Assembly: GCA_016927755.1 (NCBI GenBank)
Contig: JAFGLZ010000262.1
Span: 1-64,000, forward strand
DNA from: Phycisphaerae bacterium
GTDB lineage: Bacteria > Planctomycetota > Phycisphaerae > UBA1845 > JAFGLZ01
DNA length: 64,000 bases
Direction: 5' to 3'
Made by a program: the position numbers and the translations under genes
Shown: piece by piece, positions 37,001 through 44,603 of the stretch
How the letters are laid out: each line of letters opens with the position of its first letter
Numbering within the stretch: position 1 is the stretch's first letter
The notes under the pieces: generated by a model
Told to the model about the DNA's origin: nothing
The model's database searches: none
What the model saw: the letters and a program-made list of their open reading frames with translations, nothing else

Positions 37001-37703
37001 GCTGTATGCCGCGCTAACGGGCGACGCGTGGCTGCGCGAGACGGCTGAGCGGGTCTGCACGGACCAGGCCGAACGGCTCACGCCTAACTTCAACTTCAGC
37101 ATCGAGCGGTCGGGCGGGTGGCCGTTGATCAACGCGTCGATGGCGTACGCGTTCAGCGGCAATCCGTACTACCTCAACGCGGCGCGGCTGATGATCGAGC
37201 GGTGTCTCGAGCGGCAGGATCCCGAGACGGGCGGCTGGCTGCACACGCCGCCGATGAGCGAGACGGCCGGCGTTCGCGTGCGAGGGGGTAAGGCCTTTGC
37301 CGTCGGCATCCTGACGCACGGGATTCTGCGCTATCTCGACCAGGAGCCCGAGGATCGGCCGGAGGTTCGCAAGATGTTGGTCCGAGGCGTGGACTGGCTG
37401 ATGACCGAGTCGTGGATTCCGGGTAAGGGGTTTCGGTACATCAGCCGCGCGCCCAACTGTCGGGATACCGGCCGGAAGGGCATGACGTGTCTGCTCAACG
37501 CGGAGGTGGTCGCCTACGCTTGCGAGCAGACGCGCGATCCGAAGTACGTGGCGTTCTGGAAGGAGATGATGTCCGGCGTCATGGACACGATGAGCGAGGG
37601 CATGGGCAAGGGCTTCACACAAATGGTTCGGCAGACGGTCTTCGGGCTGGACCGGATCAAGCCGTTCGGTGTGACGTCGCTGGCGTCGGAGGGACCAAGA
37701 TGA
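34056..37703 (+). CDS. Giant secreted exo-rhamnogalacturonan-lyase-like (PcRGLX/YetA-type) protein, 1215 aa
   Basis: GGGAG precedes the ATG by 6 nt. Signal peptide (WTTVLAGCVCLVVSG). Residues about 20-330 are beta-rich and hold a carbohydrate-binding-like region (DLEPGVYLVYASNPGRPLGY). A fibronectin-III/purple-acid-phosphatase-like segment follows (SVDVCWTTSTIVETGLVEYG). From about 420 a RIFT-barrel region begins (TVPEPTEHPRRSWPATAGVP; RWPDGSVKWAVVSFVA), as in exo-rhamnogalacturonan lyases of the PcRGLX type. The C-terminal 400 residues form an alpha/alpha-barrel-like region (NNEYDLPWAMAVQWMRTGDR; WPLINASMAYAFSGNPYYLN). It would degrade pectin-type polymers outside the cytoplasm. Its stop overlaps the start of serpin 3. 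Confidence 0.75.
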   Translation: MYRRIWTTVLAGCVCLVVSGRSARGLTPGGIVYESEAISTPKTAWQLNKRTGDHWMLWTQEADIAKKRSGEAVLAGPVVAADRGSPEEGAPPLHSVVTDLEPGVYLVYASNPGRPLGYSLDGKTWFKGQGREVFLGTHHIADGRFELWVDDRYAHPPNSAGPGYYDYVRFVRVPDSALNVERYPTWGGLGRWLEGKGGRSIPAIQMTDRVGFEVEGAQLKGGKTGDRFSYAFDRAGTFYLAVEMVDDGDGVEQLAVSLDGKEIACFVGDQPRDGTALYSVKQPIKVAKGDKLTFTCRTPVGCYRVHNLFLAAGPIVPPPPQFEHVEAWCPEAGSVDVCWTTSTIVETGLVEYGTGGQKTKTERCTYRGRNHRVQLRHLDPGVTCEARIVTEYEGKPLVSGTIRFEAQPKTPPLTQAQTIELTVPEPTEHPRRSWPATAGVPFARGKLAGAEDLRLTDDKGRPVALQAETFSRWPDGSVKWAVVSFVASAPAKGYRLTAQPGQAGAKQPGPTATVRRVDGGWRVETDILRFTLDEKAPDLFRELGVDLNGDGEIDQGETIAAGVGGANLVATDGDGAALTLGPTDAGGPKIEASGPVAAVVAWRGSLMAGGKPSAFRYVLRLRLWRGRPMMGVDVTVWNDLTKPAFSALGWLELRVPLAGGSGVRGSLEGQPLVSVGGEQGIWILQDRDNRYRLCVGDKATEGKRALGVAMAESDRARATVCVPDFWQTYPSGCAVKVDGIHVQLLPRLPGDAYTDPDSQKWYAQLYAWCQGGKYLFRAGQVTRGEVVVRFDRPGGENDARQFAGWVNHPLLPQASPEYMSGTGVLGRAIYPRTAGVWDSYEQMFDRCFANHLKDREKRRTYGWMHYGDWFGERSFNYGNNEYDLPWAMAVQWMRTGDRAVFDRGVQMARHYSTVDTACGAPAKTYRCLAWTHCYNHVGSERPEGELNFRKDDKAAQTYLEQYRWGLRGGMDPQGHIYQPGNWLYAALTGDAWLRETAERVCTDQAERLTPNFNFSIERSGGWPLINASMAYAFSGNPYYLNAARLMIERCLERQDPETGGWLHTPPMSETAGVRVRGGKAFAVGILTHGILRYLDQEPEDRPEVRKMLVRGVDWLMTESWIPGKGFRYISRAPNCRDTGRKGMTCLLNAEVVAYACEQTRDPKYVAFWKEMMSGVMDTMSEGMGKGFTQMVRQTVFGLDRIKPFGVTSLASEGPR

Positions 37704-38905
37704 GACTTGGAGGCATCTGTCTTGCGTTGGCATTCTCGGCGGCGGGTTGTTCGCGAGACGCCGGGCCGGAGCCGCCGATCACGCCGGAGAGCAAGGCCGT
37801 CGCGGAGGGCGGCAACGCCTTCGCTCTCGACCTGTACGCGAAGCTCAGTCAGACGGAGGGCAATTTGTTCTTCTCTCCGTACAGCATCTCGGCGGCGCTG
37901 GCGATGACGTATGCCGGCGCGCGGGGCGAGACGGCCGGTCAGATGGCCAAGGTGCTGCATTTCGCGACTGACGGTGATCGGCTGCATCCTGGCTTCGCGG
38001 GGCTGGGTCGGCATCTGAACTGGCTTGGCGCGAAGGGTGACGTTACGTTGAACGTCGCCAACGCGCTCTGGGCCCAGCAGGGCCACCCCTTTCGCGAGGA
38101 GTTCCTGGGCGTTGCCAAGACGAGTTACGACGCGTCGGTGCAGCAGGTCGATTTCATCAAGTCGGCCGAACAGACACGCGGAAGGATCAACGCCTGGGTG
38201 TCGGATCGGACCAAGGGGCGGATCAAGGACCTCGTCCCGACCGGCGTCCTCGATGAGATCACGCGGCTGGTTCTGACCGACGCGATCTACTTCAAGGGGC
38301 GGTGGGACGAGCAGTTCGATAAGAAACACACGCGCGACGCGCCCTTTCACGTGACGCCGACCAAGACGGTCACCGTGCCCATGATGACGCACAAGGCGGA
38401 GTTCGGCTACGCCGAGACGGACGGGGCGGAGATCCTCGAGATGGCGTATGAGGGCGAGAGCGTCTCGATGGTCGTCCTGCTGCCCAAGGAGGCCGATGGG
38501 TTGGCGGGGCTCGAGAAGTCGCTCAACGCGAAGGACCTGGAGGCGTGGCTCGGGCGATTGGCCAAACGGGACATTCGCGTCTTCGTTCCCCGGTTCCGGA
38601 TGACGTGGCAGTTCGATCTGGCCAGGACGCTGGCGTCGATGGGCATGTCGGACGCCTTTGACGGTAAGGCCGACTTCTCGGGGATGGACGGGATGAGGGA
38701 CCTGTTTATCGCCGCGGTGCTGCACAAGGCCTTCGTGGACGTCAACGAGGAGGGGACGGAGGCAGGCTCGTGGATCGGAATAACAGTAGAGACGTTGGGA
38801 GAGCCGGAGGCTTTCCGGGCCGACCGGCCGTTCCTGTTCGTGATTCGCCATCGTCCGTCGGGCGCCATTCTGTTTCTTGGACGACTCGTGAAGCCGAGCG
38901 AGTGA
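37700..38905 (+). CDS. Serpin 3, lipoprotein, translationally coupled to the lyase gene
   Basis: The ATG overlaps the lyase stop (ATGA) and has GGAGGG 7 nt upstream. Lipoprotein signal with lipobox FSAAGC. Full serpin fold: LFFSPYSISAALAMTYAGAR, LTDAIYFKGRWDEQFD, and FRADRPFLFVIRH...ILFLGRL. The hinge near residue 351 begins correctly (NEEGTEAG) but then has SWIG where small residues are needed (Trp at P9). The loop is 21 residues from P15 to the Phe of FRADRP. Inhibition may be weak or lost. The overlap means it is made with the exported lyase, which fits a role in protecting or sensing that enzyme at the surface. Confidence 0.92.
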   Translation: MRLGGICLALAFSAAGCSRDAGPEPPITPESKAVAEGGNAFALDLYAKLSQTEGNLFFSPYSISAALAMTYAGARGETAGQMAKVLHFATDGDRLHPGFAGLGRHLNWLGAKGDVTLNVANALWAQQGHPFREEFLGVAKTSYDASVQQVDFIKSAEQTRGRINAWVSDRTKGRIKDLVPTGVLDEITRLVLTDAIYFKGRWDEQFDKKHTRDAPFHVTPTKTVTVPMMTHKAEFGYAETDGAEILEMAYEGESVSMVVLLPKEADGLAGLEKSLNAKDLEAWLGRLAKRDIRVFVPRFRMTWQFDLARTLASMGMSDAFDGKADFSGMDGMRDLFIAAVLHKAFVDVNEEGTEAGSWIGITVETLGEPEAFRADRPFLFVIRHRPSGAILFLGRLVKPSE

Positions 38906-38945
38906 CGCGGTTCTCGAGCGACGATGCGTGAATCCGCGCTGCCGC

Positions 38946-38990
38946 ATCACGGGCGTCTTGCCCGTGATGGTCATGGGCAAGATGCCCATG
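38946..38990. repeat. Two adjacent family B hairpins
   Basis: ATCACGGGC-GTCTT-GCCCGTGAT (38946-38968) is a perfect 9-bp stem that is the inverted, C:G version of the family. It is followed by CATGGGCA-AGA-TGCCCATG (38972-38990). They lie between the convergent serpin 3 and DUF4838-like genes. Confidence 0.88.
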
Positions 38991-39027
38991 CTACGTATTG
39001 GGCGACCATGCTGTAACCCGATACCTG

Positions 39028-41997
39028 TCACCTTTCCGTCAATACCACTGTTTGGTTCAGCTCCGGCGCGGTCGGGGGCCAGCAGGTTGTCTTGCCGTCG
39101 GCGGTGGCGACGCGAACGAAGTATTCGAGCATGGGTGCTGCCACCTTGTCGGTCGGCAGGGCCACCTCGTAGCAGCCCCGGGCGACGTGCTTCAGCGCGA
39201 TCTGCTTGAACCCGCCGAGCGGACCCTCGGTCGGAACCGCTCGCCAGAACACATCCCCGCGAATGACTGGGTGCCTGCTTGCTATGGTCACCCTCAGCGG
39301 GAGTGCCTCGCCGCGGGTCGCGCTGGTGCGCACCGCGGCTACGAAGACGCGCGTGGGGCCTTCGTAGGCGGTGCCGGGCTGTGCGTCTTCGGGCAGCGGC
39401 GCGCCGAGGACGTCCGACAGTTCCCGGCCCGGCGCGGTCAGCACGACGGGCATCGTGTGCTGCTGCCAGTTGGTGACGGTTCCCATCGTGCCGGTGGTGT
39501 GGACGGTGGGGAGCAGGTGTCGATGCAGCTCGGCGAAGGCGGCCACGAGCTCCTTTCGGATGGGCAGGGCGGTCTTGGCGGCGAGGTCGCGGCGCTTGGC
39601 GGGGTTCTTTTCGGCCTTGACCTTGGCCATGGCGGCGTTGTATCGGGCCCAGGCGCAGTTGACCTTGGCATTGGCGCGCATGGTGCGGAACGTCTCGAGC
39701 CAGTAGTCGAGCCGGGCCAGGTTGCCCTTGCCGGTGACGTTGGGGCGGATCGCGGCCAGGTCGTCGACGAAGGCGTACTCCTTGGCGACCTGGAGCCACG
39801 GGCGCGCGTCGGGCTTGATGCCGCCGGGGCCGTTGACCCAATCGGACGGGCGAGGCAGCTTGCAGTCGATGTTCGTGAAGACCTTGGCGACGTCGGGCCC
39901 GGCCTCGGGGCCGAAGAGGTGCGTGGCCCAGTCGAGGTAGAAATCGTCGACGTGTGGGTACTTGCGCACGGTCGGCAGGTCGGCGACGTAGTCCTTGTAG
40001 GCGGGTCCGCCGCAGTTGATCTTCTTGCTAAATCCGTCGCCCTGGATGACGATCGCGGCGACGCAGGGGAGCTCGATGACGCGGATGAAGTCGAGGTCGA
40101 GCCAGCCGTCGGTCACGTTGACGTCCTTGAAGGTGTAGTCTTTGGCGCGATCCTTACCGAACGTGGCGAACATGTCGAGCTTGTCGAGGACGGTCTTGCC
40201 CTCGAGCTTGACGCCGAAGACGCGCTTGTCTTTCTCGGCGTAGGCGGGCTCACAGAGCCTGAGCGTGACCGTGTACGTGCCGTTGGGCACTTCGAGGTAG
40301 TAGCCGTCGACGTCGTAGCGGACGGTCTGGAAGAGCGTGTCGTCGTCGGTGTCGGCGAAGTTACGCCCGGCGGACGTGGCGATCTGTCCGCCGAGGGGTC
40401 CGGCGATCCGCGCTCGCGTGGCCCAGCCGGTTTGGTCCCAGGCGGCCTTGGCCAGGGCCGAGACGTTGGGGCCGAGGATGCGGGTTCGCCAGTGGATGCC
40501 CATGAGCCCGGTGCAGCCGTAGCGGAGCGAGTCGGCGGCGTCTTGTCGCATGCGTGCGACCCAGAGTTGCGGCGAGACCATGGCGGGGTCGTCCTCGAGC
40601 CAGGGGATGGCCCATTTCTCGCGGCCCTCTACGTGCGCGAAGCCGGGCTCGACCGGCGCGTGGCCGACCGACCGGCTGATGCAGCTCATGAACATGTCCT
40701 TCGGCAGCGTCTTGTCGAACAGGGCGCGATTGCTGGGCGGGCCGAGGACCCAGCCGCACGTGCCGAGGGTGAAGGGGTTGCCCACGTTCTTGACGGCAGC
40801 GATGGCGGCCTTGATGTCCGCGACGGTCGCGTCGATCTGCTCCTGCTTGACGCCCGACCAGGTCCAGCCCTCGGGCGTCCAGAACCAGTAGTAGTCGATG
40901 GGATAGGCCTTGGCGATTCGGGCGAACATGCCCTCATAGAGCTCTTGGATGACCCCGGGCTTGGCGGGGTCCTTGCCGAGCGATTGGAGCCTCGCTCTGA
41001 CCTCCCTGGGTACGACGAGGGGCGTCTCCGTACCGACGCACGTCTTGACGCCGAGGGCGTGGGCGTGGGCGAAGGCTTGGCGATAGAACGCGCCCGCACG
41101 GTTGAAGACCTCGTTGCAGTGCTCGGGCGTGCGCGGCCGGGGCGTCAGGCCCTTCATGATGTCGGAGCTGTATGCGTCGCGCGGGTAGATCTTGTCCGCG
41201 CCGAACGCGTAGTCGCTCGTCCGGGTCGCCTTGAATCCCCAGCCGACGGGCAGGGCCGTGTTGTAGTAGATCGACGGGTAGCTGAACGCGACGCGGCCGT
41301 CCTCGGCGAAGTCCTGCTTTAGCCCGATCCAAACGGTGGGCTCGGCGGCGGGTCTGTCCTCGGGATAGGTGTGCAGGCCGATGAAGTTCATGCCCAGCTT
41401 GGGGAGTTGGGAGATGATGGCCTTGTAGTTCTCGAGCTCCCACCAGTCGGGCCCTTCGGGGAAGTCGTGGAACGGCTGGATGCCTCGCAGGCCGAAGAGC
41501 GGCTTGGCGGTCTCGTCCAGGTCGGGCAGCGTCAGGGCGACGCGCCGGTCGGGGACGACGTCGCCGTGGAGGTAGAACCGCACGCCGAGGCGTTCGGCGA
41601 ATCGATAGGCGGCGTAGAGCGTTCCCGCGTCGTCACCGCCGACGATCAGGACGAGCTTCCGATCCGCCTGTCGAATCGTTTGGAGCCGGAACTGTTGGGG
41701 CCCGAGGTCGGCGGTCGGTGCGTCGCCGCGTGCGGCCTTGATGAGGGGTCGGTCCTGTCGGCCGACGACGATGAGGTTGCCTCGGAGCGGCAGCGTCGCC
41801 GACGGCGCGACGCGGATGCGCTGGCCCGTTCGCGCGTAGAGGTATCGACAGACCTCCCTGGCCGAGAGCGTTTCGGACGGCGAGGCGTCTTGCGGGCAGC
41901 AGATCATCAGGGAGGGTTTGCTCTCGGGCGCTGCGCACCCGCAGAACGGCAGCCCGGCGAGTATGACCAGCGGGAACAGTCCGTGGCGTCCCTTCAT
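39028..41997 (-). CDS. Lipoprotein with GH67/DUF4838-like and malectin-like modules, 989 aa
   Basis: The start at 41997 has GGAG 9 nt upstream. Lipoprotein signal LVILAGLPFCGC. Residues about 25-165 match the alpha-glucuronidase-type N-terminal domain (ETLSAREVCRYLYARTGQRI; LIVGGDDAGTLYAAYRFAER). Residues about 170-520 resemble the DUF4838/GH67 barrel (LGMNFIGLHTYPED; YYWFWTPEGWTWSG). Residues about 540-680 resemble a malectin sugar-binding module (GRNFADTDDDTLFQTVRYD; NGTYTVTLRLCEPAYAE). The C-terminal 200 residues end in a beta-sandwich. Family logic suggests a surface glucuronidase-like enzyme; the substrate is unknown. Confidence 0.75.
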   Translation of the reverse strand: MKGRHGLFPLVILAGLPFCGCAAPESKPSLMICCPQDASPSETLSAREVCRYLYARTGQRIRVAPSATLPLRGNLIVVGRQDRPLIKAARGDAPTADLGPQQFRLQTIRQADRKLVLIVGGDDAGTLYAAYRFAERLGVRFYLHGDVVPDRRVALTLPDLDETAKPLFGLRGIQPFHDFPEGPDWWELENYKAIISQLPKLGMNFIGLHTYPEDRPAAEPTVWIGLKQDFAEDGRVAFSYPSIYYNTALPVGWGFKATRTSDYAFGADKIYPRDAYSSDIMKGLTPRPRTPEHCNEVFNRAGAFYRQAFAHAHALGVKTCVGTETPLVVPREVRARLQSLGKDPAKPGVIQELYEGMFARIAKAYPIDYYWFWTPEGWTWSGVKQEQIDATVADIKAAIAAVKNVGNPFTLGTCGWVLGPPSNRALFDKTLPKDMFMSCISRSVGHAPVEPGFAHVEGREKWAIPWLEDDPAMVSPQLWVARMRQDAADSLRYGCTGLMGIHWRTRILGPNVSALAKAAWDQTGWATRARIAGPLGGQIATSAGRNFADTDDDTLFQTVRYDVDGYYLEVPNGTYTVTLRLCEPAYAEKDKRVFGVKLEGKTVLDKLDMFATFGKDRAKDYTFKDVNVTDGWLDLDFIRVIELPCVAAIVIQGDGFSKKINCGGPAYKDYVADLPTVRKYPHVDDFYLDWATHLFGPEAGPDVAKVFTNIDCKLPRPSDWVNGPGGIKPDARPWLQVAKEYAFVDDLAAIRPNVTGKGNLARLDYWLETFRTMRANAKVNCAWARYNAAMAKVKAEKNPAKRRDLAAKTALPIRKELVAAFAELHRHLLPTVHTTGTMGTVTNWQQHTMPVVLTAPGRELSDVLGAPLPEDAQPGTAYEGPTRVFVAAVRTSATRGEALPLRVTIASRHPVIRGDVFWRAVPTEGPLGGFKQIALKHVARGCYEVALPTDKVAAPMLEYFVRVATADGKTTCWPPTAPELNQTVVLTER

Positions 41998-42065
41998 GGT
42001 GTTGTCTCCTTCGCGTACATCGGTGGTTGGCGGTATTGCACAGCGGTTGGCGGAGGGGGTCAAGG

Positions 42066-42093
42066 CCGGTGCGAGAGTCCTCTCTCGCACCGG
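42066..42093. repeat. Perfect 12-bp-stem hairpin upstream of the DUF4838-like gene
   Basis: CCGGTGCGAGAG and CTCTCGCACCGG are perfect inverted copies around TCCT, 68 nt upstream of the ATG at 41997. The sequence after it (GAAGGACGAAGTACGAAGGATG) is itself repetitive. There is no T-run, so a standard terminator is unlikely. An operator or another repeat family is possible. Confidence 0.75.
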
Positions 42094-42243
42094 AAGGTCG
42101 AAGGACGAAGTACGAAGGATGAAAGGGATCGCGGGACACCGGGGGCCCTGGCCGTGTCATTCGCGCGCACTGAAGGGGCACTCGCTTGGTTTATGGTCTG
42201 GAGGCTTGCGACTCGTTGGGCGGGCATCTTGCTCATGGGACTT

Positions 42244-42294
42244 CATGGGCAAGATGCCCATGCTACGAAGAGGGACATGCAGGCTGGAAGCCTG
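42244..42294. repeat. Hairpin repeat cluster (families B and C)
   Basis: The B hairpin CATGGGCA-AGA-TGCCCATG is at 42244-42262 and the C hairpin CAGGCT-GGA-AGCCTG at 42280-42294. The C copy ends two bases before the stop codon of the radical SAM gene, and with its GCGTTAC trailer reaches into the coding end. Confidence 0.85.
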
Positions 42295-42296
42295 CG

Positions 42297-43325
42297 TTAC
42301 GCTTCTTGGGATTCCTCGACCGGCAACTGGCCGCGGTCTAGGAAGAGTTCGGGCAGGGAGAGGGCGAGCGTCCATGGGCGCATGAGCATTTCGACCTCGC
42401 CGCGGCAGTTGTACCAGCAGTCGGTGCAGGTATTGCCGCGAGCGCGCTCCTTGAGGCGGCGGACGATCTCTTGTTCATGGTCGCGGTAGAGGTTCGCCAC
42501 CGGGCGGTGCCGCTGCTCGACGCAGATGGCGATGTCGCCCGTCGAGTCGATGTTGCAGAAGGCCCGACCCGCCTGGCAGCCGGGCACGCCGCCGTTGAGG
42601 GCCTCGTCGAACTTGCTGAGGAAGACCGGGTGGCTGAGGAAGTTTCGGTAACGGCGCTTGAGGTCGAGCAGGCGCGGCGCGACGGGGCCGTTATTGTGCG
42701 CGAACTTACGACTGCCTGTCTTTCGGTAGCAGTACGGCTGGACCATGAGGTACGCGCCGTGGTCGGCCGCGAGTTTGAGCAGCGGCTCCATGTGGTCGAT
42801 GTTGTCGTGCATCAGCACGGTCATGACGTTGACGCGCTGCCACGGCCAACGGCGGGCAGCTCGGAAGTAGTCGAGCGCTTTGACGGCCCGCTCAAACGCG
42901 CCCGGCATGCCGCGACGCCGGTCGTGCAGGGCCGGATCGGCATAGTCGAGGCTGACCGAGACTCCCCAGAGCTTGGCCGCGAAGAGGTCGCGGGCCAGCT
43001 CGGGCGTGGCCAGCCAGCCGTTGGTCGTCATGAAGCAGACGTGTTGGCGCGAGACCAAGCGGGCGACCTCGACGATGTCGTCGCGAAGGAGCGGCTCGCC
43101 GCCCGCCAGTGAGATGAACATCGAGCCCAGCTTGGCCAGCTTCCTGGAGCCGATGTCGAACTGTTCGAGGGTCTGTTCGGGCAGTTTGCCCATCGGATCG
43201 CGCCAGTACTGGCAGAACCCGCACCGGAAGTTGCACCGGTAGGTCACCTGCCAGGCGCACCACATCGGGTTCCGGGCGACGTATTGCCGGAGCAGGCGCC
43301 ACTTCTTTCCTGTCGATGAGATCAT
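42297..43325 (-). CDS. Radical SAM protein with SPASM-like C-terminal iron-sulfur domain
   Basis: The SAM cluster motif CNFRCGFC (C-x3-C-x2-C) is preceded by WQVTYR. SLAGGEPLL and TTNGWLA mark the next strands of the barrel. The C-terminal part has cysteines in GCQAGRAFCNID, AICVEQ and TCTDCWYNCRGE, a SPASM/twitch-like auxiliary cluster. Such enzymes modify peptides, lipids or cofactors; the HpnH-like lipid branch is one possibility but not shown. No precursor peptide gene is visible. The start is uncertain: 43325 leaves room for a promoter facing the divergent gene, but in-frame ATGs at 43388 and 43454 exist. About 342 aa from 43325. Confidence 0.85.
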   Translation of the reverse strand: MISSTGKKWRLLRQYVARNPMWCAWQVTYRCNFRCGFCQYWRDPMGKLPEQTLEQFDIGSRKLAKLGSMFISLAGGEPLLRDDIVEVARLVSRQHVCFMTTNGWLATPELARDLFAAKLWGVSVSLDYADPALHDRRRGMPGAFERAVKALDYFRAARRWPWQRVNVMTVLMHDNIDHMEPLLKLAADHGAYLMVQPYCYRKTGSRKFAHNNGPVAPRLLDLKRRYRNFLSHPVFLSKFDEALNGGVPGCQAGRAFCNIDSTGDIAICVEQRHRPVANLYRDHEQEIVRRLKERARGNTCTDCWYNCRGEVEMLMRPWTLALSLPELFLDRGQLPVEESQEA

Positions 43326-43419
43326 AGGGCTGCCATGGTCATCATGCGGTGCGAATCGGACCCCGAAAGGCCGGAACAAGCTGTCCATGGTCTCGACACT
43401 GCGGTAGGATGTCAACAGC

Positions 43420-44436
43420 ATGTCTCCAATGGGCGCCTTCATCTCGATCTGCATGTTCCTGGCCGGTGCTGACGCCGACGTCCACCAAGGACGCCTTCAG
43501 GATCTCCCGACCATCGGGCTACAGATCGAAGTGCCCGCCCCAATGACCCCCCTACCGGTCGACACCCTGACGGACTGGGTCCGCGTGGGAGTCAAGGGCT
43601 CAGGGGAGCGCTACGACCAGATCCTGGTGCTGTCGGCCCTGCCCGAGGGCACGCGCCACAGCGCCAAGATCGCGGCGGAGGAGTCTATTCGAGATGCGGG
43701 CAAGCAGCGGGGCGAGTACCGCGTCCTGTCGCAGCGCCCCGCCGAGTGGTTGTCCGACGGTTGGGAGGTGCTGGCGACGTATCGCGCGGAGGGCAGGCCG
43801 GTCACCAGCCTGCAGTGGTTCGGGCGACGCGAGGGCAAGCCGGCGATCATCTACATGCTCACCTATGACGTCATCGAGGGACGGGCCGACGAGATGCGCT
43901 CGGTTGTTCAGGTCGCGGCACGCTCGTGCAAGGTCGCGCCGATTCGGCCGGCCTGCACGCAGCCGGTCCGCTTGAGTCCCTCGCGCCAACACCTGCCCAA
44001 GCTGGGAGTGTCGCTGCAGGTCCCCGAGTCGCTGAGAATGATGGTGCCGAACCGGGAGAACATGGTCCTCCGCGCCGGGGCCGTCGACTACGTCCGCGAT
44101 CGGCTGGTGCCGGTGTTGACGCTGACCACCAACGACGTCAAGGCGGTCGAGACGCCTCAGGGGCGACTGAAGCGATCCATCGACGCCCTGCTGCCGTCGC
44201 TTCGACCGATGGACGGCAAGGTGGATTCTGAAGGACCGGCCAAGATCGGCGCTCTGCCAGCCCATCAGGTGATGCTGGACCTGACGCAGCGGCGCGAGCG
44301 TATGAGGACGGGCATGCGGCTGGCGATCTGGCGACAGCGCGCGTTGGTATTGTCACTGACCTATCCGGCCGATAATGCTAAGGAGCTTACCGAGGCCTTG
44401 GAGAAGGTGTCCGCCTCGTTTCAGTTCGAGCCGTAG
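43420..44436 (+). CDS. Unrecognised protein made of two PsbP/DcrB-like repeats, 338 aa
   Basis: The ATG at 43420 follows AGGATG. A short hydrophobic start (GAFISICMFLAGADAD) may be a signal peptide. Residues about 25-175 and 185-338 look like two copies of one domain: LPTIGLQIEVP and LPKLGVSLQVP open them, and QWFGRREGKPAIIYMLTYDV and AIWRQRALVLSLTYPADN occupy matching late strands. This resembles the PsbP/Mog1/DcrB fold used by many exported small proteins. I do not know its function. It is divergent from the radical SAM gene. Confidence 0.6.
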   Translation: MSPMGAFISICMFLAGADADVHQGRLQDLPTIGLQIEVPAPMTPLPVDTLTDWVRVGVKGSGERYDQILVLSALPEGTRHSAKIAAEESIRDAGKQRGEYRVLSQRPAEWLSDGWEVLATYRAEGRPVTSLQWFGRREGKPAIIYMLTYDVIEGRADEMRSVVQVAARSCKVAPIRPACTQPVRLSPSRQHLPKLGVSLQVPESLRMMVPNRENMVLRAGAVDYVRDRLVPVLTLTTNDVKAVETPQGRLKRSIDALLPSLRPMDGKVDSEGPAKIGALPAHQVMLDLTQRRERMRTGMRLAIWRQRALVLSLTYPADNAKELTEALEKVSASFQFEP

Positions 44437-44534
44437 CGGGATGCGCGTGCGTCGCCCTTGACGGCGTGAGAGAAAGGTTGTTCCCAGTGCGTGGTCCACC
44501 TTTTTCGGAAGTGGGGGTGACGAATTCCGTCCGA

Positions 44535-44564
44535 ATTCGAGTTCCCCACGGCTGAAGCCATGGG
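44535..44564. repeat. Family A hairpin with GAATTCGAG flank
   Basis: CCCACGGCT-GA-AGCCATGGG at 44545-44564 is the same pair-swapped version as at 29223, and is preceded by GAATTCGAG as in clusters 1 and 2. Confidence 0.85.
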
Positions 44565-44603
44565 CCACCCGACTGGGGACCATGTGACCGTCGAGATGAG
44601 AGA

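Noticed and set aside
37514..39841. A 775-codon minus-strand frame crossing serpin 3 and the hairpin repeats
   Set aside because: It covers repeats and the antisense of serpin 3 and has no recognisable protein features.
38998..41322. A 774-codon plus-strand frame opposite the DUF4838-like gene
   Set aside because: No ribosome site or domain. The minus-strand frame has a lipobox, GH67-like and malectin-like motifs.
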